NCBI RefSeq assembly: GCF_900406815.1
Contig: NZ_OVCN01000002.1
Span: 124,001 to 188,000, forward strand
Length of the DNA: 64,000 nucleotides
Direction: 5' to 3'
Source of the DNA: Acinetobacter haemolyticus
GTDB taxonomy: Bacteria; Pseudomonadota; Gammaproteobacteria; Pseudomonadales; Moraxellaceae
Of this stretch, positions 35,166 to 44,006 are shown in pieces (position 1 is the first letter of the stretch; each line of letters begins with the position of its first letter). A program made the translations under genes and the position numbers. The notes under the pieces are model-generated. The model saw only the letters and a program-made list of their open reading frames with translations, was not told the DNA's origin and ran no database searches.

Positions 35166-35921
35166 TTACTGCCAAGACTCTTTGATCCAATCAGAAGGCA
35201 ATACATAGCGATACCACTTACCGCCACCACCAGACACTGCATCAGGTGGATTAATCTCACCATGGAAAATAATAATTTTTGCGCCTTTAGGTTTAATCGG
35301 CGGCTGGAAATACGCAAATGGTACTTTTCTTAAACAATGATATTTATAACTCTTACACCAATCTTTATCCCAATAGCTCAACTTCCCTTCTTTGTGCACA
35401 AACCAAGAGAGGTATTCTTGCTCATTGCGGAATTTTTGACGGATTTCATCAAAGTTTTCACGGAAATACGGCAAAATTCCAGAAAATTCGCCGAGTTTAA
35501 AGCGATACACGGAACTATTTCCCGTCACACGCCATGGACGTTTCCAATCGTGGATAATTAAAAACTCACCTGGTGCCTGAAAAAAACCATCGATGTTGTC
35601 GACAATCACGACGTCTAAATCAAGAAAAAGCGCATTGCCTTTTAAACTATACAGATCAGGTTCAAAGGTAGATAATTTATTCCAACCACGCTCAGGCGAA
35701 CCCTCAGGTAAATCTAGGGATGGAATCGGGAAACATTGAACATTTGGGTCGATGCCTTCTGTACGATCGGTCAAACACACCATCTTAAATGGCAATGTAA
35801 GATGGCGTTTCACCATGTTATACAAACGATTGACGTATTCAGCACCGTACTTGGTTCCCCACTTCATACACAAAATAACATTTTCTTCGTGTGTTTCTGA
35901 ATTTTGTTGAATATCGACCAT
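35166..35921 (-). CDS. GT8-like glycosyltransferase 2
   Basis: Cytoplasmic GT-A type transferase: ILCMKWGTKYGAEYVNRLYN at the start, FKMVCLTDRTEG, and LKGNALFLDLDVVIVDNIDG carrying the DxD metal motif (DLD), then a IIIFHGEINPPDA segment with a His near the C-terminus. The family occurs in many LPS loci without defined specificity. ATG 35921 is preferred because AAGG lies just upstream; an earlier TTG at 35969 would add 16 residues with no family match. It follows ugd by about 165 bp and precedes the Stealth gene. Confidence 0.78.
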   Translation of the reverse strand: MVDIQQNSETHEENVILCMKWGTKYGAEYVNRLYNMVKRHLTLPFKMVCLTDRTEGIDPNVQCFPIPSLDLPEGSPERGWNKLSTFEPDLYSLKGNALFLDLDVVIVDNIDGFFQAPGEFLIIHDWKRPWRVTGNSSVYRFKLGEFSGILPYFRENFDEIRQKFRNEQEYLSWFVHKEGKLSYWDKDWCKSYKYHCLRKVPFAYFQPPIKPKGAKIIIFHGEINPPDAVSGGGGKWYRYVLPSDWIKESWQ

Positions 35922-36085
35922 TTGATAACCTTGAATGCCTGAAATCGTATTTTTGCTTGGCGCATCCAAATCGCAAGCTTTAAATAATATGCACCGAATA
36001 TCAACTATCTTAGCATAGGCATGATTAAATTGATTATTATAAATTCGTCAAACAACAAGGATTACCGCAGGTTTATTTTTTTAAA

Positions 36086-37246
36086 CTAATTTACCCCAAA
36101 CAAATCTCGTGTATAGATTTTTTCCATTACATCACTAAACATTGGCACCATTCTGTTTACGATGATTAGGTCAGACTGGTTTTTAAACTTTTGCAAACTA
36201 AATTCAATCGTATGGCCAAAATATTCCTTCACATCCAACGTTGGTTCGTAAATCACGATTTTAATACCATGATCCGCTAAACCCTGAAGTACATCATGAA
36301 CTGCCGACTCTCTAAAATTATCTGAATCAGCTTTCATGGTTAAGCGATAGATCCCAACACATGCAACATTTCGGCTCAAAATATCCTCAATAATTGCTTG
36401 TTTGCGTGTTTGGTTAGATCGAATAATTGCAGAGATCAATTCTTGTGGCGTTTCATGATAATTGGCGAGCAATTGCTTGGTATCTTTCGGTAGGCAATAC
36501 CCTCCATAACCAAAGGATGGATTGTTATAGTGATCACCAATCCTTTGATCCAACCCTACACCTTTAATAATATCTAATGCACTTAATTTATTTTTTATGC
36601 AATAAGTATCTAACTCATTAAAGAAAGCAACGCGCATCGCCAGATAGGTATTAGAAAATAATTTGATCGCCTCTGCCTCAGTGGACTCCACACATAGCAA
36701 TACCGCATCTTTTTTAATCGTTGCTTTTAGATACAGTTTGGCAATTTTCTCTGCACGTCTTGATTTCTCACCAACAATAATTCGAGATGGATAAAGGTTA
36801 TCTTGCAAAGCTTGCCCTTCCCGTAAAAACTCAGGTGAGAAGATCAGGTTTTTTAATTTGAGTTTTTTCGAGATTTCCCGAGTATAACCCACAGGAACCG
36901 TTGATTTGATCAGCATCAAGGCTTTAGGGTTGACGGCCTGCACATCCGCGATCACCGTTTCAATACTCGAGGTATCAAAATAATTCGTTTCAGGATTATA
37001 GTTTGTTGGTGTTGCGATAATAATCAGTTTGGCATCTTGATAAGCCAAGGTTTTATCACAGGTCGCCTCAAGGTGAGATTCGGATAAATAATTTTGAATA
37101 CAGCTATCACTGATCGGAGATACTTTCTGATTGATTTGCTTCACTCGAGCCTTATCAATGTCTAAGATCATCACATCGTGTTGTTTGGAAAATAATAAAG
37201 CGTTCGATAAGCCCACATACCCTGCACCAACCACCGTAATTTTCAT
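36086..37246 (-). CDS. ugd: UDP-glucose 6-dehydrogenase (nucleotide-sugar dehydrogenase)
   Basis: NAD-dependent enzyme oxidising UDP-glucose to UDP-glucuronate. Rossmann motif ITVVGAGYVGLSNALLFSKQ at the N-terminus, STVPVGYTREI and FSPEFLREGQAL in the central part, and NNPSFGYGGYCLPKDTKQL with the catalytic Cys near residue 260. The 386-residue length matches the short bacterial Ugd type. It is the gene closest to ilvE, so the locus can supply UDP-uronate for the neighbouring transferases. In A. baumannii ugd is usually in the capsule (K) locus; a copy here may be extra or may be this strain's only one. Confidence 0.9.
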   Translation of the reverse strand: MKITVVGAGYVGLSNALLFSKQHDVMILDIDKARVKQINQKVSPISDSCIQNYLSESHLEATCDKTLAYQDAKLIIIATPTNYNPETNYFDTSSIETVIADVQAVNPKALMLIKSTVPVGYTREISKKLKLKNLIFSPEFLREGQALQDNLYPSRIIVGEKSRRAEKIAKLYLKATIKKDAVLLCVESTEAEAIKLFSNTYLAMRVAFFNELDTYCIKNKLSALDIIKGVGLDQRIGDHYNNPSFGYGGYCLPKDTKQLLANYHETPQELISAIIRSNQTRKQAIIEDILSRNVACVGIYRLTMKADSDNFRESAVHDVLQGLADHGIKIVIYEPTLDVKEYFGHTIEFSLQKFKNQSDLIIVNRMVPMFSDVMEKIYTRDLFGVN

Positions 37247-37344
37247 TGTTACTCTATTTTTTAATTTTGCTTATAGATCAAGCTAATTGAGTTAAATGAA
37301 AGATTGATGATCGTTTGGTTGCAATCTATTGACAGTTTTAGCAT

Positions 37345-37373
37345 AAAAAAAGCGAAGCCTAAGCTTCGCTTTT
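37345..37373 (-). terminator. Terminator after ilvE
   Basis: AAAGCGAAGC and GCTTCGCTTT form a perfect 10-bp stem around a 4-base loop; on the minus strand it is followed by a T-run. It separates ilvE from the outer-core genes. Confidence 0.88.
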
Positions 37374-37387
37374 ATCATGGATTAAGC

Positions 37388-38314
37388 TTATTTGATATAA
37401 GTTAACCAATGCGCATACTTGTCGTTGCGGCCTTGTACGGCATCAAAGAATGTCTTTTGAATTTCAGTGGTGATCGGTCCACGTGAACCACCACCAATTT
37501 GACGATCATCATATTCGCGGATAGGCGTTACTTCAGCAGCAGTACCCGTAAAGAAAGCTTCATCTGCGATATAGAATTCATCACGCGTGATACGGCGTTC
37601 TACAATTTCATAACCCAAGTCTTTAGCAATGGTCATCACTGTTTGACGAGTAATCCCTTCTAATGCACCACCTGCCAAATCTGGTGTATGTAACACACCG
37701 TCTTTGATCAAGAATACGTTCTCGCCCGCGCCTTGGCATACAAAGCCTTGAGGATCGAGCAACATTGCTTCATCATAACCTGCACGTGCCACTTCTTGAT
37801 GTGCCAAGATGGAAACAGTGTAGTTACCACAAGCTTTTGCTTTACACATGGTCACGTTTGGATGATGGTGTGTAAATGAAGAGGTTTTTACACGAATACC
37901 TTGTGCCATTGCTTCTTCACCGAGATATGCACCCCAGCCCCAAGCCGCAACCGCAGCATGAATCGTGTTTTCAGTTGCAGCAATACCCAACTTTTCAGAA
38001 CCAATCCAAATAAGCGGACGCAAATAGCAAGAAGCCAATTTATTTTCACGAACAACATCAATTTGTGCTTGTTCTAATGTCGCTTGATCAAATGGCACAT
38101 TCATTTGATAAATCTTTGCTGAATTTAATAAGCGCTTAGTGTGATCTTGCAAACGGAAGATAGCTGTTCCATTTGGTGTTTCATAAGCACGAACACCCTC
38201 AAAGACACCCATACTATAATGCAGTGTATGCGTTAAGACGTGAATTTTTGCATCACGCCAATCAACTAATTTTCCATCTTGCCAAATAAAACCATCACGA
38301 TCAGCCAAACTCAT
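37388..38314 (-). CDS. ilvE: Branched-chain amino acid aminotransferase
   Basis: PLP-dependent enzyme of fold type IV that interconverts Leu, Ile and Val with their 2-oxo acids. It begins MSLADRDGFIWQDGKLVDWR, has VTHTLHYSMGVFEGVRAY, KAKACGNYTVSILAHQEVA (region of the PLP-binding Lys), GAGENVFLIKDG and GTAAEVTPI. The start at 38314 is used because GGAG lies 8 bases upstream; an upstream GTG would overlap glnE by 8 bases. About 308 residues is normal. It is the right-hand boundary gene of the outer-core locus and is probably co-transcribed with glnE. Confidence 0.96.
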   Translation of the reverse strand: MSLADRDGFIWQDGKLVDWRDAKIHVLTHTLHYSMGVFEGVRAYETPNGTAIFRLQDHTKRLLNSAKIYQMNVPFDQATLEQAQIDVVRENKLASCYLRPLIWIGSEKLGIAATENTIHAAVAAWGWGAYLGEEAMAQGIRVKTSSFTHHHPNVTMCKAKACGNYTVSILAHQEVARAGYDEAMLLDPQGFVCQGAGENVFLIKDGVLHTPDLAGGALEGITRQTVMTIAKDLGYEIVERRITRDEFYIADEAFFTGTAAEVTPIREYDDRQIGGGSRGPITTEIQKTFFDAVQGRNDKYAHWLTYIK

Positions 38315-38342
38315 CGCACATACTCCATTTTTTTCTACACAA

Positions 38343-41090
38343 TTATTCACTTTCCAATGCTATTGCAGTTGGATCAACTAATCTTTGCCATAACTTGCAA
38401 ACGATCTCACGGGTATCGTGCCAATCCGCAGCATTGACTTGCATAGATTGATTTGCAAGCGCTAGACGGTGACTCTCAGCTCGTTCACGGAGATAAGCGT
38501 GGATTAATGCTGTGGCATCTTCACTGGATAAGCAGCCTGCTTTAGCAGCATCTTCTAGAATTCTTACATTATCGGAATAATGGGCGAGATCTGGATTCGT
38601 CCCACTCCATGCAAGTACCGCATACTGTGCCATAAATTCAATGTCAACGATACCACCTGAGTCCTGTTTTAAATGAAAAATCCCATGTTTTTTTTGCTCA
38701 GAAGATGAACCCAAATGATCTTTCATTTTTTGACGCATTTTGATCACTTCTTCACGTACCATATTTTCATCACGGACTTGGGTTAGGATCTGACAACGCA
38801 CCTTTTCGAACTGCTGACATAATGCCTTCTCACCAGCGATAGAGCGCGCACGAACTAATGCTTGATGCTCCCACAACCATGCGCTTTTCTGCTGATATTG
38901 CTCAAAAGCCTTGAGGCTTGTCACCAACATTCCTGCTTCACCTGAAGGTCGCAAACGTGTATCAATTTCATAGACACGACCATCCAAAGTTTGTGTGGTC
39001 ATCAAAGACATGAACTTTTGTGCAACACGAATTGCAAATTCAGCGCCACTAATTGACTTACGCCCATCCGTTTCACTTTGCTCTTCAAAGGTATGAATAA
39101 ACACTAAATCAAGATCAGAACCATAACCAAGTTCAATGCCACCCAATTTCCCATAACCGATCACAGCAAAGCCTTTGGCATCTAAACTACAACGTTCACC
39201 TGTATTGCTAAGTGGATAACCATGACGCTGTGCGACTGCTTCATAAGTTAAATTCAATGTGGCCTGTACACTAACTTCTGCAATATCAGTTAAGGCATCA
39301 GATACTTTCATTAGCGGACTTTCTGCCAATACATCACTGGCAGCAACCGTTAAGACATTACTCTTTTTAAAGAGTCGTAACACTCGCATCTGATCTTCAA
39401 CTTGATCAATTTCAATGCGCAATAACTGTTGGCGTAACGAATCTTCTAAATCTTGGCGTTGTGGCAAGCCAAAATCCATCGATAAGAACTCATCTAATAA
39501 CACAGGATATTGCGCCAGTTCCTCGCAAATCCACGGACTCACGGTTGCCATTTTTACGAGTCGCTGCAAAGCTCCACGACTTTCCATCAACATCACTAAA
39601 TACACAGTGCGGCGTAACACCGACTCCACCAATGGCATTAAACGCAATAATGCCACTTGTGGCCGATCTGACTGCAAAATGGCTTCTATCAAATGTGGCC
39701 AGAACTTCTTTAATCGTTCTAGCGCGCTGGCAGGAATCTTGCGTAATGCTTGTCCATGCCAAAAATTCTGAATCAAATTTTGCGCATCAGGATCTAGCAC
39801 TGCATTCAATTGCTGTTCCAATTGGATAAAATCATCAATCGGCGCAGAGAATTCTTTTTCCTGAATCAACTGTTTAAACTGAACTTTAACTTTGTCTCGT
39901 TTCTGATTGAGCTCAGCTAAAAAATCAGGCCAATCAGCAAAGCCCAACGTATCCAGCATCCGCTGTCTCAGATCTGGCTCTGTTGGTAAGGACTGTGTTT
40001 GTTGATCGTTCAGTGCCTGAATGGCATGCTCAACCCGTCTTAAAAATAAATAAGCATCTTCTAAATCAATAACCGCTTGCGTATCCAGCAACTCAGCTTG
40101 TCCAAGATGCTGTAAGTTCACCAAACATTGACGATCTTGTAGTTCACGTCTCGAACCACCATAAATCAACTGAAAAACTTGAACAATAAACTCGATTTCG
40201 CGAATCCCACCTGCACCCAACTTGATATCATCTTCAATATTACGGCGCATGACTTCACGTTCGATCATGGCTTTCATTTCACGCATTGCAGCAAATGCGG
40301 AATAATCCACATAACGACGAAATACAAATGGACGTGACATTTCCATCAGATCATCGCCAGCTTGTCCCCCTGTGATGACCCGTGCCTTAATCCATGCATA
40401 ACGTTCCCACTCTCGTCCGTGCTGGCTTAAATATTTCTCTAAACCACTGTGACTAATGGCTAATGCCGAGCCATCCCCCCATGGACGCAAGCGCATATCG
40501 ACACGAAAAACAAAGCCATCAGCAGTAATATGATCCAACAAATAAATCAGTTTCTGTCCCCACAGAATACAGAATTGCTGCACATCGATACTTTTTCGGC
40601 CATTGCTTTCACCTTGTTCATCAAAAGCAAAAATCAAATCAATGTCACTGGATAAATTCAGCTCTTGTGCGCCTAATTTCCCCATACCGATCACAATCAA
40701 ATCCTGAAACTGACCTGAATATCCAATCGGCTCACCATGTTTGGCAATCAAAGGAGGCAATGCAAATGCCTTTGCCGCACAAATACTAGCATCAGCAAAG
40801 TCTGATAACTCTCGAGTTAATGTCACAACATCTGTGAGTTGATTGGCATCCTGCCAAATCCAGCGGAACATCAATCTAGCACGTAAGATACGTAAGGCTT
40901 TCATCCAAGCCTGTTCATCACTTATATCTGCAACAGCATGTTGAACCTTGTCAAAAATATTTTCCGTCGAAAGTGAGCGAAGAAATTGATCTTCTGCATA
41001 ATCTTGTTCTAATTGTAATGTGTATAAATTTAAAACTTGTTCTGCATATTGACTTGCGACTAAGGTTTTTTCTAGCTGTTCCACATTCAT
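38343..41090 (-). CDS. glnE: Glutamine synthetase adenylyltransferase/deadenylylase
   Basis: Bifunctional nitrogen regulator that adenylylates and deadenylylates glutamine synthetase. Two nucleotidyltransferase domains are visible: MGKLGAQELNLSSDIDLIF (N-terminal, deadenylylating) and YGKLGGIELGYGSDLDLVF (C-terminal, adenylylating), each with the GxxxLG..E...SDxDL signature and Asp pair, plus GGIREIEFIVQ and GGIVDIEFMAQY downstream of each. At about 915 residues it is full length. ATG 41090 is chosen over TTG 41105. It ends 28 bp before the ilvE start on the same strand, so they form an operon. Confidence 0.95.
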   Translation of the reverse strand: MNVEQLEKTLVASQYAEQVLNLYTLQLEQDYAEDQFLRSLSTENIFDKVQHAVADISDEQAWMKALRILRARLMFRWIWQDANQLTDVVTLTRELSDFADASICAAKAFALPPLIAKHGEPIGYSGQFQDLIVIGMGKLGAQELNLSSDIDLIFAFDEQGESNGRKSIDVQQFCILWGQKLIYLLDHITADGFVFRVDMRLRPWGDGSALAISHSGLEKYLSQHGREWERYAWIKARVITGGQAGDDLMEMSRPFVFRRYVDYSAFAAMREMKAMIEREVMRRNIEDDIKLGAGGIREIEFIVQVFQLIYGGSRRELQDRQCLVNLQHLGQAELLDTQAVIDLEDAYLFLRRVEHAIQALNDQQTQSLPTEPDLRQRMLDTLGFADWPDFLAELNQKRDKVKVQFKQLIQEKEFSAPIDDFIQLEQQLNAVLDPDAQNLIQNFWHGQALRKIPASALERLKKFWPHLIEAILQSDRPQVALLRLMPLVESVLRRTVYLVMLMESRGALQRLVKMATVSPWICEELAQYPVLLDEFLSMDFGLPQRQDLEDSLRQQLLRIEIDQVEDQMRVLRLFKKSNVLTVAASDVLAESPLMKVSDALTDIAEVSVQATLNLTYEAVAQRHGYPLSNTGERCSLDAKGFAVIGYGKLGGIELGYGSDLDLVFIHTFEEQSETDGRKSISGAEFAIRVAQKFMSLMTTQTLDGRVYEIDTRLRPSGEAGMLVTSLKAFEQYQQKSAWLWEHQALVRARSIAGEKALCQQFEKVRCQILTQVRDENMVREEVIKMRQKMKDHLGSSSEQKKHGIFHLKQDSGGIVDIEFMAQYAVLAWSGTNPDLAHYSDNVRILEDAAKAGCLSSEDATALIHAYLRERAESHRLALANQSMQVNAADWHDTREIVCKLWQRLVDPTAIALESE

Positions 41091-41177
41091 ATAAAAAAAG
41101 CTCAACTGATGCCATCGTAATAAGATCTATAACACCATTGTAGTTATATCAGTTACTGACCAAGGATTAAAATCTGT

Positions 41178-42449
41178 TTAGACTAATTTTTCCTGACTTT
41201 TATTTTGCTCAACGCACAAATCTACATGTTCACGCGCAACAGGCAATACCACCTTAAACAAAGTCCCTTCCCCTTCTTTTGAACTGGCACTGATCTTCCC
41301 GTGATTCATTTCAACAAAGCGCTTACACAACGCCAACCCCAGCCCTGCACCTTTCTCACCTGCAGTGCCTTTTAAACTGATGGTTATACGTGGTTGAAAC
41401 AAATCTTTGAGCTGATCAGGGGTCATACCTAAACCCGTATCTTTAATATAGATCTCAACAACGTCACCACGTGCCTTTGCTTTAATATAAACTTTGCCTG
41501 AACCATCCACATCAGTGAACTTCAGCGCATTTGAAACAAGATTTTGGATGACAGAAGTAATCATATTCATATCAGCATAAACTTTGAGGTTTTCATCGAC
41601 CTCATTTACCAATTCAATATGCTTTTTCAAAGCCAAAGTTTTTAAAATATCAGTCACAATATTGGTTATTTGACGCAACTTAAAATTAATTGGGTGATAA
41701 ACAAAACGCCCTCCTTCAGCCATCGCCCAATTGAGTAGACTTTCTAATAAGTTATATGTTGATTGCGAGGTATCATGCAGATAATCAGCAATATTTTGAA
41801 TACTCGACTCATCTAAGGTTTCACGTTCTTTCGCCAGAATCTCTGAGAACCCCAACAATCCATGAAATGGTGCTCTTAAATCATGCGAGATAATCGAGAA
41901 AAACTTAGTTTTACTAACATTGAGCGCAGCTTCTTGCTCATAAAGTTCCTTTAATTCATCATGATTAAATTTCAACTCAAGCTGCTGCATAAAGTTACGA
42001 CAATGTGCTTGCAATAACTCTGTTTGTAGTTTTGAGAAGGCCTGCGCCTCTTCATCAAATAGGATCACATATCCCAAGGATGTCTGATCTGGATGTCTTA
42101 AATGCAACGCAACAGCACGTTGGACTTTCTTCTTGAAAACATTAAGAAAAGCCATCAAACTTGGGTAGCGTGGATGATCACAATCAATCAGATCATTATT
42201 GACAAATAATGTATTTAGACTTTTTGCAATTTTTGTAGAATCAATTGCTTGTAGTTTTTCTGGGCAACGATGCCATAAATAGGGTTCTTGGTGGAATGCG
42301 AGCAATGCGGTACTTGCCTGCATCAATTTACGATTAAATTGCAGGAATTGTTCAATCAAGTTTTGCTCTGAGTTAAGACCCAAAGAAAGTGAAATTTTAC
42401 AAGCGCTTAGCTTATCAGCTTGCTGTAATTCTAATAATTGAATAGCCAT
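41178..42449 (-). CDS. Soluble sensor histidine kinase, orphan
   Basis: A 423-residue kinase with no TM helix, so a cytoplasmic sensor. Residues 1-170 are an unassigned, possibly GAF-like input region. The DHp domain has FFSIISHDLRAPFHGLLGF with the phosphoacceptor His; the ATPase domain has ITSVIQNLVSNALKF (N-box), YIKDTGLGM (G1) and EKGAGLGLALCKRF (G2). No response regulator is adjacent. It stands apart from glnE (87-bp gap). Its signal and partner are unknown. Confidence 0.85.
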   Translation of the reverse strand: MAIQLLELQQADKLSACKISLSLGLNSEQNLIEQFLQFNRKLMQASTALLAFHQEPYLWHRCPEKLQAIDSTKIAKSLNTLFVNNDLIDCDHPRYPSLMAFLNVFKKKVQRAVALHLRHPDQTSLGYVILFDEEAQAFSKLQTELLQAHCRNFMQQLELKFNHDELKELYEQEAALNVSKTKFFSIISHDLRAPFHGLLGFSEILAKERETLDESSIQNIADYLHDTSQSTYNLLESLLNWAMAEGGRFVYHPINFKLRQITNIVTDILKTLALKKHIELVNEVDENLKVYADMNMITSVIQNLVSNALKFTDVDGSGKVYIKAKARGDVVEIYIKDTGLGMTPDQLKDLFQPRITISLKGTAGEKGAGLGLALCKRFVEMNHGKISASSKEGEGTLFKVVLPVAREHVDLCVEQNKSQEKLV

Positions 42450-42756
42450 GCCCGCCTCTCGAATATTATCATTATTTGGTTATTTACGTTTTATTAAAAA
42501 AAATGTGAAAACCATCACTTAGTATTAACAAACTTTAGCATAAAAGGCAATTGCTGCTTCCGACAATTTCGCAACAAAACGTGAAATTTCAACAATAATT
42601 TATTTCATTATTATAAAAAAAGTAATTTTTGAACAATTTTTATAAAAAAACCTAAAAAAACGATAAATTGCTCTAAAATTCAGCAACTGTTAAATCTGCA
42701 TGATTGACAAGTGATTTAAACAAGGTATTATACGCAACACAAAGCATCGCACTCTT
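42450..42756. other. 307-bp AT-rich region between the histidine kinase and tRNA-Leu
   Basis: No gene seen. It holds the leader/promoter of the leftward kinase gene, a run of A/T-rich DNA (about 42540-42660), and the tRNA promoter at 42704-42731. A weak Fur-like sequence near 42455-42475 was considered and not accepted. Confidence 0.5.
42704..42731 (+). promoter_or_regulatory. Promoter of tRNA-Leu
   Basis: TTGACA (42704-42709), 16-bp spacer, TATTAT (42726-42731), 25 bases upstream of the tRNA 5' end; a near-consensus sigma-70 promoter. Confidence 0.8.
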
Positions 42757-42843
42757 CCCGAGGTGGTGAAATTGGTAGACGCGGCGGACTCAAAATCCGC
42801 TGTCAGAGATGACGTGTCGGTTCGAGTCCGACCCTCGGGACCA
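42757..42843 (+). tRNA. tRNA-Leu (CAA anticodon)
   Basis: Acceptor strands CCCGAGG and CCTCGGG with discriminator A and encoded CCA (42841-42843). The D-arm contains GAAATTGGTAGACGC; the anticodon arm GCGGA-CTCAAAA-TCCGC gives CAA; a long class II variable arm (TGTCAGAGATGACGT) and a T-arm GTCGG-TTCGAGT-CCGAC follow. This closely matches the bacterial Leu(CAA) layout and decodes UUG. Confidence 0.96.
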
Positions 42844-42851
42844 AAATTTCG

Positions 42852-42888
42852 AAACCCCAAACTAGCACTAAAAGTTTGGGGTTTTTTT
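42852..42888 (+). terminator. Terminator after tRNA-Leu
   Basis: AACCCCAAACT pairs with AGTTTGGGGTT, followed by TTTTTTT, ending about 20 bases before the queA start. Expression of queA therefore needs readthrough or a promoter within this short gap. Confidence 0.9.
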
Positions 42889-42908
42889 CATATGTGGTAA
42901 AGAAAAAT

Positions 42909-43943
42909 ATGCAACTCTCCGACTTCTCTTTTGATCTCCCAGATGAACTTATCGCTCGCTACCCATTAGAAAGCCGCAGCGCGTCACGCCTACTCCATAT
43001 CGATGCTCAAGGTCATTATCACGACCATGCTTTCACCGATATTCTCGATCTACTTGAAGAAGGTGATTTACTGGTACTCAATGACACGAAGGTCATGAAA
43101 GCCCGCTTAAAAGGCAAACGTGCTACAGGTGGAGCAATCGAGATTTTGGTTGAACGAATGCTCGACACGCATACAGCACATTGCCATATCAAATCAAGTA
43201 ACTCACCGAAAGCAGGTGCTGAACTTTATGTGGGTGAAGATGCAGTACCAGTAACTGTACAAGGTCGTCATGAAAACCTGTTTGTGGTTGAGTTTTCACA
43301 ACCGATTTTATCTGTACTGGATCAATATGGTCAGTTACCAATTCCACCATATTTCAATCGTGAAGCAGAAGAGATTGATACGGAACGTTATCAAACCGTT
43401 TTTCACAATCCTGAAAAAATTGCCAGCGTCGCTGCCCCTACAGCAAGTCTACACTTTGACCAAGATTTATTAGAAAAATTGGCAGCAAAAGGCATTCAAA
43501 AAACTTTTGTCACTTTACATGTCGGTGCAGGGACATTTATGCCTGTTCGCACAACGGACATTACCAATCACATTATGCATAGTGAATGGTGTGATGTACC
43601 ACAAGCGACGATTGACCTGATTTTGGAAACCAAAGCACGTGGTAATAAAGTTATTGCAGTAGGCACTACGGCGACCCGTGCATTAGAAAGTGCAGCACAA
43701 GCAAATGATGGCAAAATCGCAGCATGGACAGGCGATACTCAGATTTTCATTTATCCAGGTTATCAATTCTGTATCGTGGATCGTCTGATTACCAACTTCC
43801 ATTTGCCTGAATCAACCTTATTGATGCTGGTTTCAGCGTTGTCGAATCGAGATAACATATTGGCTGCGTATAAACATGCAGTGGAGCAACGCTATCGCTT
43901 CTTTAGCTATGGCGATGCTATGTTGATTGATAAACTTGCTTAA
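42909..43943 (+). CDS. queA: S-adenosylmethionine:tRNA ribosyltransferase-isomerase
   Basis: Makes epoxyqueuosine in tRNA from the preQ1 nucleoside and the ribosyl part of SAM, the step after Tgt. It begins [19 protein letters not shown], the family N-terminus, with [47 protein letters not shown] and [13 protein letters not shown] motifs. Start at ATG 42909; upstream in-frame GTG 42876 lies inside the terminator stem and is rejected. About 344 residues is full length. Unlike in many gammaproteobacteria, queA and tgt are separated here by three unrelated genes. Confidence 0.95.
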   Translation: MQLSDFSFDLPDELIARYPLESRSASRLLHIDAQGHYHDHAFTDILDLLEEGDLLVLNDTKVMKARLKGKRATGGAIEILVERMLDTHTAHCHIKSSNSPKAGAELYVGEDAVPVTVQGRHENLFVVEFSQPILSVLDQYGQLPIPPYFNREAEEIDTERYQTVFHNPEKIASVAAPTASLHFDQDLLEKLAAKGIQKTFVTLHVGAGTFMPVRTTDITNHIMHSEWCDVPQATIDLILETKARGNKVIAVGTTATRALESAAQANDGKIAAWTGDTQIFIYPGYQFCIVDRLITNFHLPESTLLMLVSALSNRDNILAAYKHAVEQRYRFFSYGDAMLIDKLA

Positions 43944-43953
43944 ATATATTTCC

Positions 43954-43985
43954 ATAGGCTAAATCATGGTTTAGCCTATTTTTTA
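43954..43985 (+). terminator. Terminator after queA
   Basis: ATAGGCTAAA and TTTAGCCTAT form a perfect 10-bp stem with a 6-base loop followed by TTTTT. It separates queA from the inserted membrane genes. Confidence 0.85.
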
Positions 43986-44006
43986 ATATGATGATTTAAA
44001 AAATTT

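Noticed and set aside
26202..38314. Capsule (K) locus
   Set aside because: No wza, wzb, wzc, wzx or wzy genes are present; the boundaries aspS and ilvE identify the outer-core locus instead.
42455..42475. Fur-box-like sequence upstream of the histidine kinase gene
   Set aside because: Only about two thirds of the 19-base consensus matches and half of the palindrome is missing; the AT-rich context makes it likely by chance.
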